From assembly GCA_024642005.1 (NCBI GenBank), contig JAHECA010000007.1:1-64000 (forward strand): a stretch of DNA of 64,000 nt. Direction: 5' to 3'. The translations under genes were made by a program, and so were the position numbers. Numbering within the stretch: the first letter of the stretch is position 1; the number at the start of each line of letters is the position of its first letter. Below the pieces are notes generated by a model. It saw nothing but the letters and a program-made list of their open reading frames with translations. It did no database searches and was not told the DNA's origin. Positions 34,700 through 42,961 of this stretch are shown piece by piece. Source of the DNA: Robiginitalea sp. (lineage in GTDB: Bacteria > Bacteroidota > Bacteroidia > Flavobacteriales > Flavobacteriaceae).

Positions 34700-34725
34700 A
34701 ACATGGTAAAATATCATGTTTTTGG
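34700..34725 (+). promoter_or_regulatory. Inverted repeat before the EF-G paralogue (operator or terminator)
   Basis: Arms AACATGGTA (34700-34708) and TATCATGTT (34712-34720) around AAA, one mismatch, followed by TTTTGG. It lies 35 nt after the sugar-dehydrogenase stop and 20 nt before a TAAATTTA (34740-34747) that could be the -7 box of the next gene. It could serve as terminator, operator or both. Confidence 0.4.
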
Positions 34726-34796
34726 AGCATGGGGACGGTTAAATTTACCTCCAGCATATACGTTTTTCATTTCCATAACCTAGACCAGCACAGATC

Positions 34797-36899
34797 ATGA
34801 AAGTATACGACGAGAAACACATTAAAAATATCGTATTAGTCGGCGCCCACGAAAGCGGCAAGACCACTCTTGCCGAAACCATGCTTTTTGAGGCAGGCCT
34901 TATCAACCGGCGTGGAACCATAGAAGGCAAAAACACCGTTTCCGATTACCACGAGTTGGAGCAGGAGCGGAGTACCTCTGTTTTTGCCACCCCGCTGCAT
35001 ACGGAATGGCGCAACTACAAAATCAACATCATTGACACCCCCGGCCTTGACGATTTTATCGGGGAGATCCTCTCGTCGATTCGCGTGGCCGACACCATCG
35101 TAACGGTGCTGAACGCACGAAACGGGGTGGAGGTGGGCACCGAAATTATCTGGAACTATATTGACAAGTACAACAAACCCACGCTGTTTGTGGTTAACCA
35201 GATAGACCACCCCAGTGCGCGTTTCGACGAAACGTTCCGGGAAATCAAGGGACTGGTGGGCAACAATGCCGTGAAAGTGCAATACCCGATAAAGATAAAA
35301 GGGGCACAGGGTATCGTCGATGTGCTGAAGATGAAACTCTATAAATTCCCGCCCGAAGGAGGGAAACCTGAAAAGCTCCCCATCCCGGATGACCAGAAAG
35401 AACTGGCCGAGAAGCTCCACAACGAGCTGGTCGAGAAAGCTGCCGAGAACGACGAAGCCCTCATGGAACTCTATTTTGATAAAGGCACCCTTTCAGAGGA
35501 CGAAATGCGGCGCGGCATCAAGGCCGGCATGCTGCACCACGAGTTGTTCCCGGTCTTTTGCGTTTCTGCCCTGCAAGACATGGGCAGCGGCCGGCTCATG
35601 GGCTTTATCGACAATGTAGCCCCGGCGGCAGGCGACCTGAAACCCGAGCAAAGCGTGGAAGGCACCCTGATCGAGCCCACCCCGGAGGCCCCTACAACGT
35701 TGTTCGTATTCAAGACCCTGCACCAGCCAAATGTGGGCCAGATTACCTTTTTTAAGGTAAAATCTGGCGTGGTCAGGGCCAATGACAAACTGGTCAATTC
35801 CCGCACCGGTGAGCTGGAAAGCCTGCATCAGCTCTTTATCATGGACGGCAAAAACCGAACCCCGGTAAACCAACTGGTAGTGGGCGATATAGGGGCCACC
35901 CTGAAGCTGAAGCACACCGAAACCAACGACACCCTGAGGGCCGAGAACCACGAGGTTACCATCAGGCCGATCGCTTTTCCCGAGCCCCGTACCAAAAAGG
36001 CGGTTTCTGCCGAGCAGCAGAACGAGGAGGAAAAACTCAGCGAAGCCCTGCGGAAACTGCACAGCCAGGACCCCACGGTGGTGGTGAACTTTTCCAACGA
36101 ACTGAAGCAACAGATTTTAGGCTGCCAGGGCGAACTGCATTTGGCCACGATTGACTGGATGCTGGAACGCGTATACGGCATCAAGGCCAAATTCGAGCAG
36201 CCCCGCATTGCCTATAGGGAGACTATAAACCGCTCGTCTACTGCCAATTACAGGCACAAGAAACAATCGGGCGGTGCCGGGCAGTTTGCCGAGGTGCACC
36301 TGAAAATTGAACCCTGGTATGAAGGTATACCGGAACCGGAGGGCTTCAGCCTGAGGGGAAAGGATGAAATCGACCTGGCCTGGGGCGGCAAACTGGTATT
36401 CTACAATTGTATTGTAGGGGGCGTAATCGATTTGCGCTTTTTGCCATCCATCAAGAAGGGTATCCTGGAAGTGATGGAGTCGGGCCCGCTCACCGGATCG
36501 TATATACGCGACGTACGGGTTATGGTTTACGATGGGAAGATGCACACGGTAGACTCCAACGACATTTCCTTTAAGATTGCCGGGGCACAGGCCTTCAGGG
36601 CCGCCTTCCTAAATGCGGGCCCGCGTCTGCTGGAGCCCATCAGGGAGCTCACCGTGAAGGTACCCGAAGACATGGTGGGCAACGTGATGACCGACCTGCA
36701 GTCGCGCCGGTCCATCATTCTGGGCATCAACAGCATGGACAACTACCAGGTGTTGAAATGTGCCACCCCTGAAGCTGAATTGTATGGGTATTCGACCAAC
36801 CTGCGGTCGCTTACGCAGGGCAAGTCAACCTTCCAGTCGACTTTTTCGTCTTACGAGGTAGTCCCCGACAACATACAGCAGCGCCTGGTGCAGAAATAA
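34797..36899 (+). CDS. Elongation factor G paralogue (EF-G2-like)
   Basis: A 700-residue protein with the full EF-G domain order (G domain, domain II near 290, domains III-V to the end). G-domain motifs depart from translational GTPases: P-loop GAHESGKT at 16-23, switch I 'ERSTSV' in place of RGITI, G3 DTPGL at 80-84 so the catalytic His of DTPGH is Leu84, and G4 NQID at 134-137 instead of NKxD. These changes suggest weak or absent GTP hydrolysis. A Bacteroides EF-G paralogue has been reported to promote translocation without GTPase activity, and this may be its counterpart. Housekeeping EF-G must lie elsewhere. Confidence 0.9.
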   Translation: MKVYDEKHIKNIVLVGAHESGKTTLAETMLFEAGLINRRGTIEGKNTVSDYHELEQERSTSVFATPLHTEWRNYKINIIDTPGLDDFIGEILSSIRVADTIVTVLNARNGVEVGTEIIWNYIDKYNKPTLFVVNQIDHPSARFDETFREIKGLVGNNAVKVQYPIKIKGAQGIVDVLKMKLYKFPPEGGKPEKLPIPDDQKELAEKLHNELVEKAAENDEALMELYFDKGTLSEDEMRRGIKAGMLHHELFPVFCVSALQDMGSGRLMGFIDNVAPAAGDLKPEQSVEGTLIEPTPEAPTTLFVFKTLHQPNVGQITFFKVKSGVVRANDKLVNSRTGELESLHQLFIMDGKNRTPVNQLVVGDIGATLKLKHTETNDTLRAENHEVTIRPIAFPEPRTKKAVSAEQQNEEEKLSEALRKLHSQDPTVVVNFSNELKQQILGCQGELHLATIDWMLERVYGIKAKFEQPRIAYRETINRSSTANYRHKKQSGGAGQFAEVHLKIEPWYEGIPEPEGFSLRGKDEIDLAWGGKLVFYNCIVGGVIDLRFLPSIKKGILEVMESGPLTGSYIRDVRVMVYDGKMHTVDSNDISFKIAGAQAFRAAFLNAGPRLLEPIRELTVKVPEDMVGNVMTDLQSRRSIILGINSMDNYQVLKCATPEAELYGYSTNLRSLTQGKSTFQSTFSSYEVVPDNIQQRLVQK

Positions 36900-36940
36900 A
36901 GCGCTGTAACCGGCTATTTTCGGTTTGAAGTATCTTTCCC

Positions 36941-36978
36941 GGCCCTGTAGCTCAAAAGGCTAACAGGGCCTTTTTTTT
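36941..36978 (+). terminator. Terminator of the EF-G paralogue
   Basis: GGCCCTGT (36941-36948) pairs with ACAGGGCC (36963-36970), loop 14 nt, followed by eight T. 42 nt after the stop codon. Confidence 0.85.
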
Positions 36979-37048
36979 GAAGCCGGGCAAACCGCTGTGA
37001 TTCTGGTCGTTTTGCGTACCTTGGAATCGCAACACCAAACCAACCGAC

Positions 37049-38326
37049 ATGACCCACCGCAGAGAATTCCTCCGAAACAGCTCGCTGGCCGCTCTGGCCA
37101 TGCCCATGATGGCGTTTGACAAAAAAAAGGACTGGTCGCTGGACCACCTGAAAGCAAGCGCGCCGCAAGGGGAGGAGTACTGGCGCCTGGTGCGAAAACA
37201 ATTCCCCCTCAGGGCCGGCCAGACCTATTTCAACAACGGCACCATGGGGCCAACCCCAGGCTATGTGCTCGACAAGATGGTCGATCACATGATGCACTGG
37301 AATACCGAGGCTGCTGCGATTGATTATAAGGACGGCTCGGGCCCCGAGTTGCTCAGCGGCTATTTCCCCTATGCGGAATTGCGTGAGAAACTGGGCCAGA
37401 TCATCAATGCCGACTACCGGGAAATATCGCTCGTCCAGAATGCCACCTTCGGGATGAACATGGTTGGGATGGGGCTCGAACTTCAGGCCGGAGACGAGCT
37501 GCTGAACACCAACCAGGAACACGGCGGCGGGTTTGGCGCATGGCAGGTGCTTGCCAAGCGGAAAGGTTGTGTGTACAAACAGGCCACCATGCCCGAACCG
37601 GCCAACGACCCCCAGGAAATTGTTGCTGCTATTTTCAGGGAGGTTACCCCCAAAACCCGGGTAATTGCCGTGCCTCATATCATTTCGGGCTTCGGCACGG
37701 TAATGCCGGTGAAGGAGATCTGCGCCGAGGCTCGCAAGCGTGGAATTTTCACCGTACTCGACGGGGCACAATGCGTGGGCCAGGTCAAGGTCGACGTAAA
37801 GGAAATTGGTTGCGACGCCTATTACTCCAGCCTGCACAAATGGCTGCTGGCGCCCCCGGGAAGCGGCCTGCTTTATGTGAACAAAAATGTGGTAAGTGAG
37901 ATCTGGACCACCCTGGCCAGCTACCAGTGGGATAACCAGGAAGACCCCGGTTTTCGGCTGATGCAATACGGCACCGGCAACCCGGCCCTGATGACCGGCT
38001 ATGAGGCCGCGGTAGATTTTTTCAATACGATAGGCCATGACGCCTGGATCGGCCGTATCAAGGAACTGGGGATGTACCTTCGCAACGGCCTGAAAGCACT
38101 GCCAAACGTCACCATTCTTTCTTCAACCAACGAAGCGCTGGCCGCAGGCATAACAACCTATGCTGTGGCGGGAATTTCGGGGCCAGAGCTGCAGCTCACC
38201 ATGTGGGAAAGGGAGCGGCTCCAGCCTCGTTCGGTGGGCCCTGACGCAATCAGGCATTCGGTGCATATCTACAATTCCAGAGATGAGATAGACAAGGCAT
38301 TAACTGTGATAGAAAGCCTCGGATGA
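37049..38326 (+). CDS. Class V aminotransferase with Tat-type signal
   Basis: A 425-residue PLP enzyme of the NifS/isopenicillin-N-epimerase-like group. The N-terminus 'HRREFLRNSSLAALAMP' is a twin-arginine export signal, so the folded, PLP-loaded enzyme is probably exported. PLP lysine is in 'SSLHKWLLAPPGSG'; 'YFNNGTMGPTPGYV', 'LLNTNQEHGGG' and 'IFTVLDGAQCVGQ' are family landmarks. It lacks the cysteine-desulfurase Cys loop, so desulfuration is not expected. Substrate unknown; relatives act on amino acids or as epimerases. Confidence 0.87.
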   Translation: MTHRREFLRNSSLAALAMPMMAFDKKKDWSLDHLKASAPQGEEYWRLVRKQFPLRAGQTYFNNGTMGPTPGYVLDKMVDHMMHWNTEAAAIDYKDGSGPELLSGYFPYAELREKLGQIINADYREISLVQNATFGMNMVGMGLELQAGDELLNTNQEHGGGFGAWQVLAKRKGCVYKQATMPEPANDPQEIVAAIFREVTPKTRVIAVPHIISGFGTVMPVKEICAEARKRGIFTVLDGAQCVGQVKVDVKEIGCDAYYSSLHKWLLAPPGSGLLYVNKNVVSEIWTTLASYQWDNQEDPGFRLMQYGTGNPALMTGYEAAVDFFNTIGHDAWIGRIKELGMYLRNGLKALPNVTILSSTNEALAAGITTYAVAGISGPELQLTMWERERLQPRSVGPDAIRHSVHIYNSRDEIDKALTVIESLG

Positions 38327-38470
38327 CGGCTGCATTCGATTGCGGATAGCGCGATTTCATCGAAAAATCCCTGTCAATTATATGAAGTCAGGTAACTGCG
38401 CGTTCCGGTAAGACGAAGACGTGTTCGCATCAGGCCCGGATCTGGTCTCGGAAGGGAAAAAATGACCTTT

Positions 38471-38493
38471 TAAACAGAAAACTGCACTGTTTA
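38471..38493 (+). promoter_or_regulatory. Inverted repeat upstream of the ArsR regulator
   Basis: TAAACAG (38471-38477) and CTGTTTA (38487-38493) form a perfect 7-9-7 inverted repeat 35-57 nt before the TAAATTTA box of the regulator. Candidate autoregulatory operator. Confidence 0.4.
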
Positions 38494-38527
38494 TCCAAAA
38501 ATGCATGCGCAAACACCTGGCTTCGCA

Positions 38528-38535
38528 TAAATTTA
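38528..38535 (+). promoter_or_regulatory. Possible -7 box that decides the ArsR start
   Basis: TAAATTTA directly abuts the ATG at 38536. If it is the -7 element, transcription begins after that ATG and the ATG at 38554 must be used. Confidence 0.35.
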
Positions 38536-38553
38536 ATGTCCCATTACAAGCGT

Positions 38554-38883
38554 ATGGAGCTTAGAAGAGATGTTTTTCAGGCCATTGCCGACCCGACCCG
38601 CAGGGATATCCTTGCCCTTGTAGCCGGCAGGGCCATGACCCCCGGGGCGTTAGCCGTTCACTTCAACGCCACCCGCCAGACCGTTTCCCGCCATATCCAA
38701 ATTTTGGTCGACTGCGAGCTGTTGCAGCAGAAAAAAAGCGGCAGGCAGATTTTTTACCGCCTGAATCCTGAAAAATTCCGGGAAATCTCAGATTTCATTC
38801 AGCCGTTCCGCAAATTGTTTGACGAGAAGCTCAGCACCCTGGAAGAGCTCATGAAGTATTACGATACGGAGAGTGGGTGGTAG
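38554..38883 (+). CDS. ArsR-family transcriptional regulator
   Basis: Start chosen at ATG 38554 (MELRRDVFQ), the usual N-terminus of this subgroup; ATG 38536 would add six residues but abuts the promoter-like box. 109 residues, winged helix: 'AIADPTRRDILALV', then recognition segment 'ALAVHFNATRQTVSRHIQIL' (read in two parts) and wing 'KKSGRQIFYRLNP'. It has none of the Cys pairs of metal-sensing ArsR proteins; it resembles those paired with SRPBCC (AHSA1) genes, but no such gene follows here. An inverted repeat upstream suggests autoregulation. Confidence 0.88.
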   Translation: MELRRDVFQAIADPTRRDILALVAGRAMTPGALAVHFNATRQTVSRHIQILVDCELLQQKKSGRQIFYRLNPEKFREISDFIQPFRKLFDEKLSTLEELMKYYDTESGW

Positions 38884-38998
38884 GTCCATGTGGACCCCCT
38901 AACTGTTTGTTCAAAAAAGATCCGCAGCGGCCGGCAAGTCTTTTTTCAGGGATAATGCTTATCTTTTTGTCTGGGAGGTAAAGCTCAATATCCTGGGA

Positions 38999-39544
38999 AT
39001 GAAAGAAGCGATCGCCTTGTTAATAAGCCATGCCGTTCCCCGGCAATTTGAGAAAAAGGAATTTCTAATTCAGCAAGGGGAGCGATCGGAAAGGGTTTAC
39101 TTAATTAAAAAAGGCGTTGTACGGCATTATGTAATTACCCCGGAAGGACTTGAAAAGACCATCCGTCTCTCAAAGGAAAACGACTTTTTCTACAGTTCCA
39201 TAGTGAGCTATTTCAGTAACGAGCCCAGCTACATTTATTGTCAGTGCCTCACAGCCTGTGAGCTACTTTGCTGGGAGAGGCAAGGATTGGAAGCTTTGTT
39301 CACAGAATATCCGGCATTGGCCGCCTTCAGCAACCAGCAGCATATTCGATTCATCCTGGAAAAACACCGGAAGGAAATCGCTCTGTTGACCAAAAATGCC
39401 GAAGACAGGCTTCGGGAGTTTTGCCTGGACCGACTGGAATTGTTCAATCGGATTCCCCATCACATCATCGCCTCATTCCTGGATGTAACCCCTGAGACAT
39501 TATCGCGGTTAAGGCGAAAAATCCTTGATCTGGATCAACGTTAA
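38999..39544 (+). CDS. Crp/Fnr-family regulator
   Basis: 181 residues. An N-terminal cyclic-nucleotide-binding-like beta roll ('FLIQQGERSERVYLIKKGVVRHYVI', read in parts) is followed by a dimer helix and a short HTH ('IASFLDVTPETLSRLRRK'). It lacks the N-terminal Cys of Fnr and the classical cAMP-phosphate loop, as usual for flavobacterial members; the ligand is unknown. A TATCTTTT box at 38960-38967 may be its promoter. It precedes a DUF2807 lipoprotein by 52 nt and could control it. Confidence 0.87.
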   Translation: MKEAIALLISHAVPRQFEKKEFLIQQGERSERVYLIKKGVVRHYVITPEGLEKTIRLSKENDFFYSSIVSYFSNEPSYIYCQCLTACELLCWERQGLEALFTEYPALAAFSNQQHIRFILEKHRKEIALLTKNAEDRLREFCLDRLELFNRIPHHIIASFLDVTPETLSRLRRKILDLDQR

Positions 39545-39595
39545 AATGATTCCCGTGCCTTAAAATTGTAGTATCAATCAAAATCAATTTTAGGC

Positions 39596-40249
39596 ATGAA
39601 AACAACTCTTTATTTTTTCGGTATTCTGGCCATGACCACATTTTGGTCGTGCACCAAGGAAACAATTTCAGGATCGGGGGAAATCACCACTGAACTGAGG
39701 CAGGTAAGCGCTTTCAACAAAGTGCGGAGCGAGGGGGTATTTATGGTTACCATCACCCAGGGCGAAGTACAATCTGTTGAAATCACTGGAGACAACAACA
39801 TCCTCGGAAAAGTGAGGACGCAAGTAACCGGTGGCGAGTTGCGCTTATATCTCGACAATGACTACAACTATGGGGAGATGCATCTGCAGGCAAAAATCAC
39901 CGTAACCCGGTTAAATGGCCTGAAAAACTATGGAACAGGCGAAATCCATGTCTTTGGCGTAGCTGAGCCGGGCAAATTCGATCTGCGCAACTCCGGATCG
40001 GGACCTGTATCGGTGGAGGGAAGTGCCAGTTCCCTGGAGGTATTCAATGAGGGTTCCGGCGATATAAACGCGTTTGGCTTCAAGGTGCTTCAATGCAATG
40101 CCACCATGATAGGCTCCGGCAATCTGGAAATTGAGTGCTCCGATACACTCCGGGTGTCCATTGAAGGCAGCGGAAATGTCTATTACCTGGGCAATCCGGT
40201 TGTAGACGCTACCATAAAGGGATCGGGTCGTTTAGTCAATGGCAACTAA
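39596..40249 (+). CDS. DUF2807 (GIN-domain) lipoprotein
   Basis: 217 residues with lipobox 'TTFWSC'. The body is a right-handed beta-helix-like 'auto-transporter adhesin head GIN' domain: 'VRSEGVFMVTITQGE', 'VEITGDNNIL', 'YGTGEIHV', 'NSGSGPVSVEGSAS', 'NEGSGDINAF', 'GSGNLEIE', 'EGSGNVYYLG', 'KGSGRLVNG', with a Gly-Ser-Gly turn at each rung. Widespread in Bacteroidota and probably on the cell envelope; function unknown. Confidence 0.9.
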   Translation: MKTTLYFFGILAMTTFWSCTKETISGSGEITTELRQVSAFNKVRSEGVFMVTITQGEVQSVEITGDNNILGKVRTQVTGGELRLYLDNDYNYGEMHLQAKITVTRLNGLKNYGTGEIHVFGVAEPGKFDLRNSGSGPVSVEGSASSLEVFNEGSGDINAFGFKVLQCNATMIGSGNLEIECSDTLRVSIEGSGNVYYLGNPVVDATIKGSGRLVNGN

Positions 40250-40291
40250 TTCGCGCTCTGGTGCCCAATTGATAACCGCTTCCTTTTTTGG

Positions 40292-40332
40292 AACTAAATG
40301 CGAATAGCGCCTCCGGGCGCTATTTTAGTTTC
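40292..40332 (+). terminator. Terminator after the DUF2807 gene
   Basis: AATAGCGCC and GGCGCTATT form a 9-bp stem with a 4-nt loop; outer ACTAAA / TTTAGT pairs extend it and TTTAGTTT follows. Confidence 0.7.
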
Positions 40333-40392
40333 TCTGCAGGCCATGTAAGCTGCAATCAAGAAAAAATTCAAGGAAAGCTATCCATTAGGGTT

Positions 40393-40428
40393 GACTAAAT
40401 ACTTAGTCTTCTATGTAGTTATCTACAT
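40393..40428 (+). promoter_or_regulatory. Two perfect palindromes 20 bp apart: MarR operator
   Basis: GACTAA-ATAC-TTAGTC at 40393-40408 and ATGTAG-TTAT-CTACAT at 40413-40428 are perfect 6-4-6 palindromes whose centres lie exactly 20 bp apart (two helical turns). They sit just upstream of a TATATTGG box (40438-40445) and 34 nt before the MarR ATG. The arrangement is what one expects for two MarR dimers bound to one DNA face, repressing their own operon. Confidence 0.6.
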
Positions 40429-40461
40429 TTATTTTCTTATATTGGAGTGAAAATTTAAAAT

Positions 40462-40947
40462 ATGGAAAGGGACTTTATCGCAGAGCAGGGTTATAAGGCA
40501 CTGGACAACCGATTAAAGAGGATAAGCGACAGAATGTCGCATGACACCCGTAAATTTTTCAAGTTACTTGACCTGGATGTGGAGCCCAGCTGGCATTTGG
40601 TTTTTAAGCTCTTAAAAGAAAATGAAACACTTACTATGGTGGAAATTTCCGATAGGTTAGGCTATACGCATCCTTCCATGGTGGCCATGCTTAAAAAAAT
40701 GACGGCCAAAGGCTATATAAGTTCACAACGCGACCCACACGATAAAAGAAAACAGAACATTCTCCTTACCGAGAAATCCCATCGGCTTCTTCCTGACCTG
40801 GAGCACATCTGGGACGCCTGCGAAAAAGCCATTTTAAAGCTAATGGGCCATGACCTCGCCATTATGAAACACCTGGATGCTATTGAAGCTTCACTTCAAG
40901 AAACACCTCTTAATAAAAGGTTTTACAATGAATACCGTCATGAATAG
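40462..40947 (+). CDS. MarR-family transcriptional regulator
   Basis: 161 residues with the MarR winged-helix layout: 'SWHLVFKLLKENETLTMVEISDRLGYTHPSMVAMLKKM' region (about 46-84) as HTH, then wing 'SSQRDPHDKRKQNILLTEKS'. Opens an operon with the cupin-like and RidA genes (37 and 34 nt spacings). Two palindromes upstream are likely operator sites. The ligand may relate to the substrate of the downstream enzymes. Confidence 0.9.
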   Translation: MERDFIAEQGYKALDNRLKRISDRMSHDTRKFFKLLDLDVEPSWHLVFKLLKENETLTMVEISDRLGYTHPSMVAMLKKMTAKGYISSQRDPHDKRKQNILLTEKSHRLLPDLEHIWDACEKAILKLMGHDLAIMKHLDAIEASLQETPLNKRFYNEYRHE

Positions 40948-40984
40948 CCATATGATAAAACGTGTATGGCCGACTTGAAAACCT

Positions 40985-41713
40985 ATGGAGCTGCCAACAA
41001 ACCCATCGGGGAGCCGATCCCGGAGAAGGATTATCAAAACACTCGGGCTGGGGCTGACCCTGGCCAACCTGCCGGCCTTTGTGTCGGCCGGGATGACCGA
41101 AATTGACCAGGACACTCTGGATCATGGAGAACGGCTAATACCGGTAACCGAAAAGGACCTGAATGCTATTGAGCAGTTCATTGAAGATTGCTTGGCGGCC
41201 AACCGGGAATCCGATCCACAGCAAGCGGTACAGGAAGTTTTGGCGCGCGGAGTCTCAGATCACAAAGCCATGCTCAAAGCGGTCGGCGACCCCATTGAGG
41301 CCGGCCTGAAGGTGTTCCTGCGCTCCAAAGACCTGACGATCTTCGCCGCTTCGTGGACCCCGCAAATGAATCTCATGCCGCACAACCACAAGATGTGGGC
41401 TAACATTGGCATTTACACCGGTCGGGAAGACAATATCCTTTGGGAGCGTCGAAAGGGCAGCCTTGAAGCCAAAGAAGCCAGGTGCCTGTTTCCTGGCGAT
41501 GTGGCGGCCCTGCATACAAATGCGATCCATTCCGTAACCAATCCGCTCCCGAAATTCACCGGGGGCATACACATCTACGGGGGCGATTTCTTTGCCACCG
41601 AGCGCAGTCAATGGGATCCGGAGACACTCCTCGAGGAGCCTTCCAACGGGGACCGGATTCGCGAAATGTTCGAAAAAGCCAACCGGCAATGGCACAAGCT
41701 CAACAACGGTTAA
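40985..41713 (+). CDS. Exported cupin / cysteine-dioxygenase-like metal enzyme
   Basis: 242 residues. 'SRSRRRIIKTLGLGLTLANLP' (first 30 residues, read in part) is a Tat-like signal. The second half is a double-stranded beta-helix resembling cysteine-dioxygenase-type proteins: 'LMPHNHKMWANIGIYTGRE' gives two His, 'CLFPGDVAALHTNAIHSVTNP' gives a third His. A mononuclear iron or other metal site is likely. No family-specific substrate can be read. Middle gene of the MarR operon. Confidence 0.72.
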   Translation: MELPTNPSGSRSRRRIIKTLGLGLTLANLPAFVSAGMTEIDQDTLDHGERLIPVTEKDLNAIEQFIEDCLAANRESDPQQAVQEVLARGVSDHKAMLKAVGDPIEAGLKVFLRSKDLTIFAASWTPQMNLMPHNHKMWANIGIYTGREDNILWERRKGSLEAKEARCLFPGDVAALHTNAIHSVTNPLPKFTGGIHIYGGDFFATERSQWDPETLLEEPSNGDRIREMFEKANRQWHKLNNG

Positions 41714-41747
41714 GCCTGGGGCCAGGCCCTCAAAACCCTTATAAAAG

Positions 41748-42146
41748 ATGAAACGGGAACTGATTTCAGGAGGGAGTCCCTATGAAGACCTAGTCGGATT
41801 CAGCCGCGCCGTGCGCGTCGGGCCGTATATCTCAGTGGGCGGAACCGCACCCCTGGATCCCAATGGCACGACAGCGGGCATCGGGAACATCGAAACGCAA
41901 ACCAGGCAGTGTTTTGAAATTATCCGGAAAGCCCTGGAAAAGGCCGGGGCTGGCTTACAGGACGTCGTGAGAACCCGGATGATGTTGACCGATATCAATA
42001 ACTGGAAAAAGGCCGCCGAAGTACGGGCTTACTATTTTAAGGACATTAAACCGGTTGACACAATTGTCGAGGTATCCCGTTTTATCAATCCGGAATGGCT
42101 TATTGAAATTGAAGTGGACGCGATTGTGTCCACAAGAATTTCCTGA
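41748..42146 (+). CDS. RidA/YjgF-family protein
   Basis: 132 residues. The RidA core is visible: 'YISVGGTAPLDPNG', 'QTRQCFEIIRKALEKAGA', 'VVRTRMMLTDINNW', 'IEIEVDAIVS'. The active-site Arg ('VRTRMM') and the C-terminal Glu are kept, so imine/enamine deaminase activity is plausible. Third gene of the MarR operon; it may act on a reactive imine or enamine made by the cupin enzyme, which is inference from context. Confidence 0.9.
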   Translation: MKRELISGGSPYEDLVGFSRAVRVGPYISVGGTAPLDPNGTTAGIGNIETQTRQCFEIIRKALEKAGAGLQDVVRTRMMLTDINNWKKAAEVRAYYFKDIKPVDTIVEVSRFINPEWLIEIEVDAIVSTRIS

Positions 42147-42342
42147 CCTACACAAGAATGCTGAAACCCCAATGTTTCAGGGGCGTAAAACCTGCCGATA
42201 TACGGCGGGCAACCTGTATCTGGTTTTATGTGCAAATGGCGCCATGCGCGCTATTCCGAAAAATCCCTGATTGTTCTATAATTTATATTATGTCAAATAG
42301 AAAATATGGACAACGCAAGAATTCTCCCCTGCCCAGCTTACC

Positions 42343-42879
42343 TTATAGCGCCGCGACAGTGCCCTCGTAACGTATGGCCTGGCGCTGTGGGCTTCTTAAG
42401 ATTAGGGTTGCCCGTTTATCGGGCATGATGACCAATCGCACGTGGAAACGCTCCGTAAGGCGTCGTACGTCGAATTCCAGGGCAATAACCTTATTATCGG
42501 CCGAACGCCCATACGTGATATTCTCAATGGTCTTATTGTCGATTAGTATTCCCGGTTTCTCATAAACATCACGAAACAGGTCGCGCTGGCCATAATAAGG
42601 AAGATCGGCCTTTACCGAATTGCCGGATAAAATCAAATAATAGCCATCCCCGTTCATGTTTTTTCCGCTATCCCACGGTTGCCAGTAGCCGGCCCGGCCG
42701 GCGGTTATGGATCCCTGTTGCGGCAACGATTCGGCGAATTGCGGCTGGAAGTTGATTTTCAGCGGATAACTCTTGGCAGCTGCGTCCTGATTAGTCGAAT
42801 TTACGGCCACCTGGGTTGCCTGGCAGGAATAAAGCCCTATCAGTGCGCATGCCAATAACAGGAAGTATACAGGCTTCAT
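42343..42879 (-). CDS. DUF4251 lipoprotein (copy 1)
   Basis: Start at ATG 42879, which gives lipobox 'IGLYSC'; the longer frame only adds an unlikely N-terminus. 178 residues. DUF4251 landmarks are 'GYYLILSGNSVKADLPYYG' and 'LTERFHVRLVIMPDKRATLILRS', split in two parts, ending 'IRYEG'. A second member lies directly upstream, and the two look like an old tandem duplication. Envelope protein of unknown function. The gap 42147-42342 before it shows nothing clear. Confidence 0.82.
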   Translation of the reverse strand: MKPVYFLLLACALIGLYSCQATQVAVNSTNQDAAAKSYPLKINFQPQFAESLPQQGSITAGRAGYWQPWDSGKNMNGDGYYLILSGNSVKADLPYYGQRDLFRDVYEKPGILIDNKTIENITYGRSADNKVIALEFDVRRLTERFHVRLVIMPDKRATLILRSPQRQAIRYEGTVAAL

Positions 42880-42961
42880 AAGGCTGCTTGTTTTAATAAA
42901 AATACAAAAAACAAACTTAAACACCTAAACCTCAATTAAATGCGAGAACCATGGCATGCAA

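Noticed and set aside
36941-36978. A tRNA-like look ('gtagctcaaaaggcta') downstream of the EF-G paralogue
   Set aside because: No acceptor, anticodon or T arms can be drawn. The stem plus eight T is a plain terminator.
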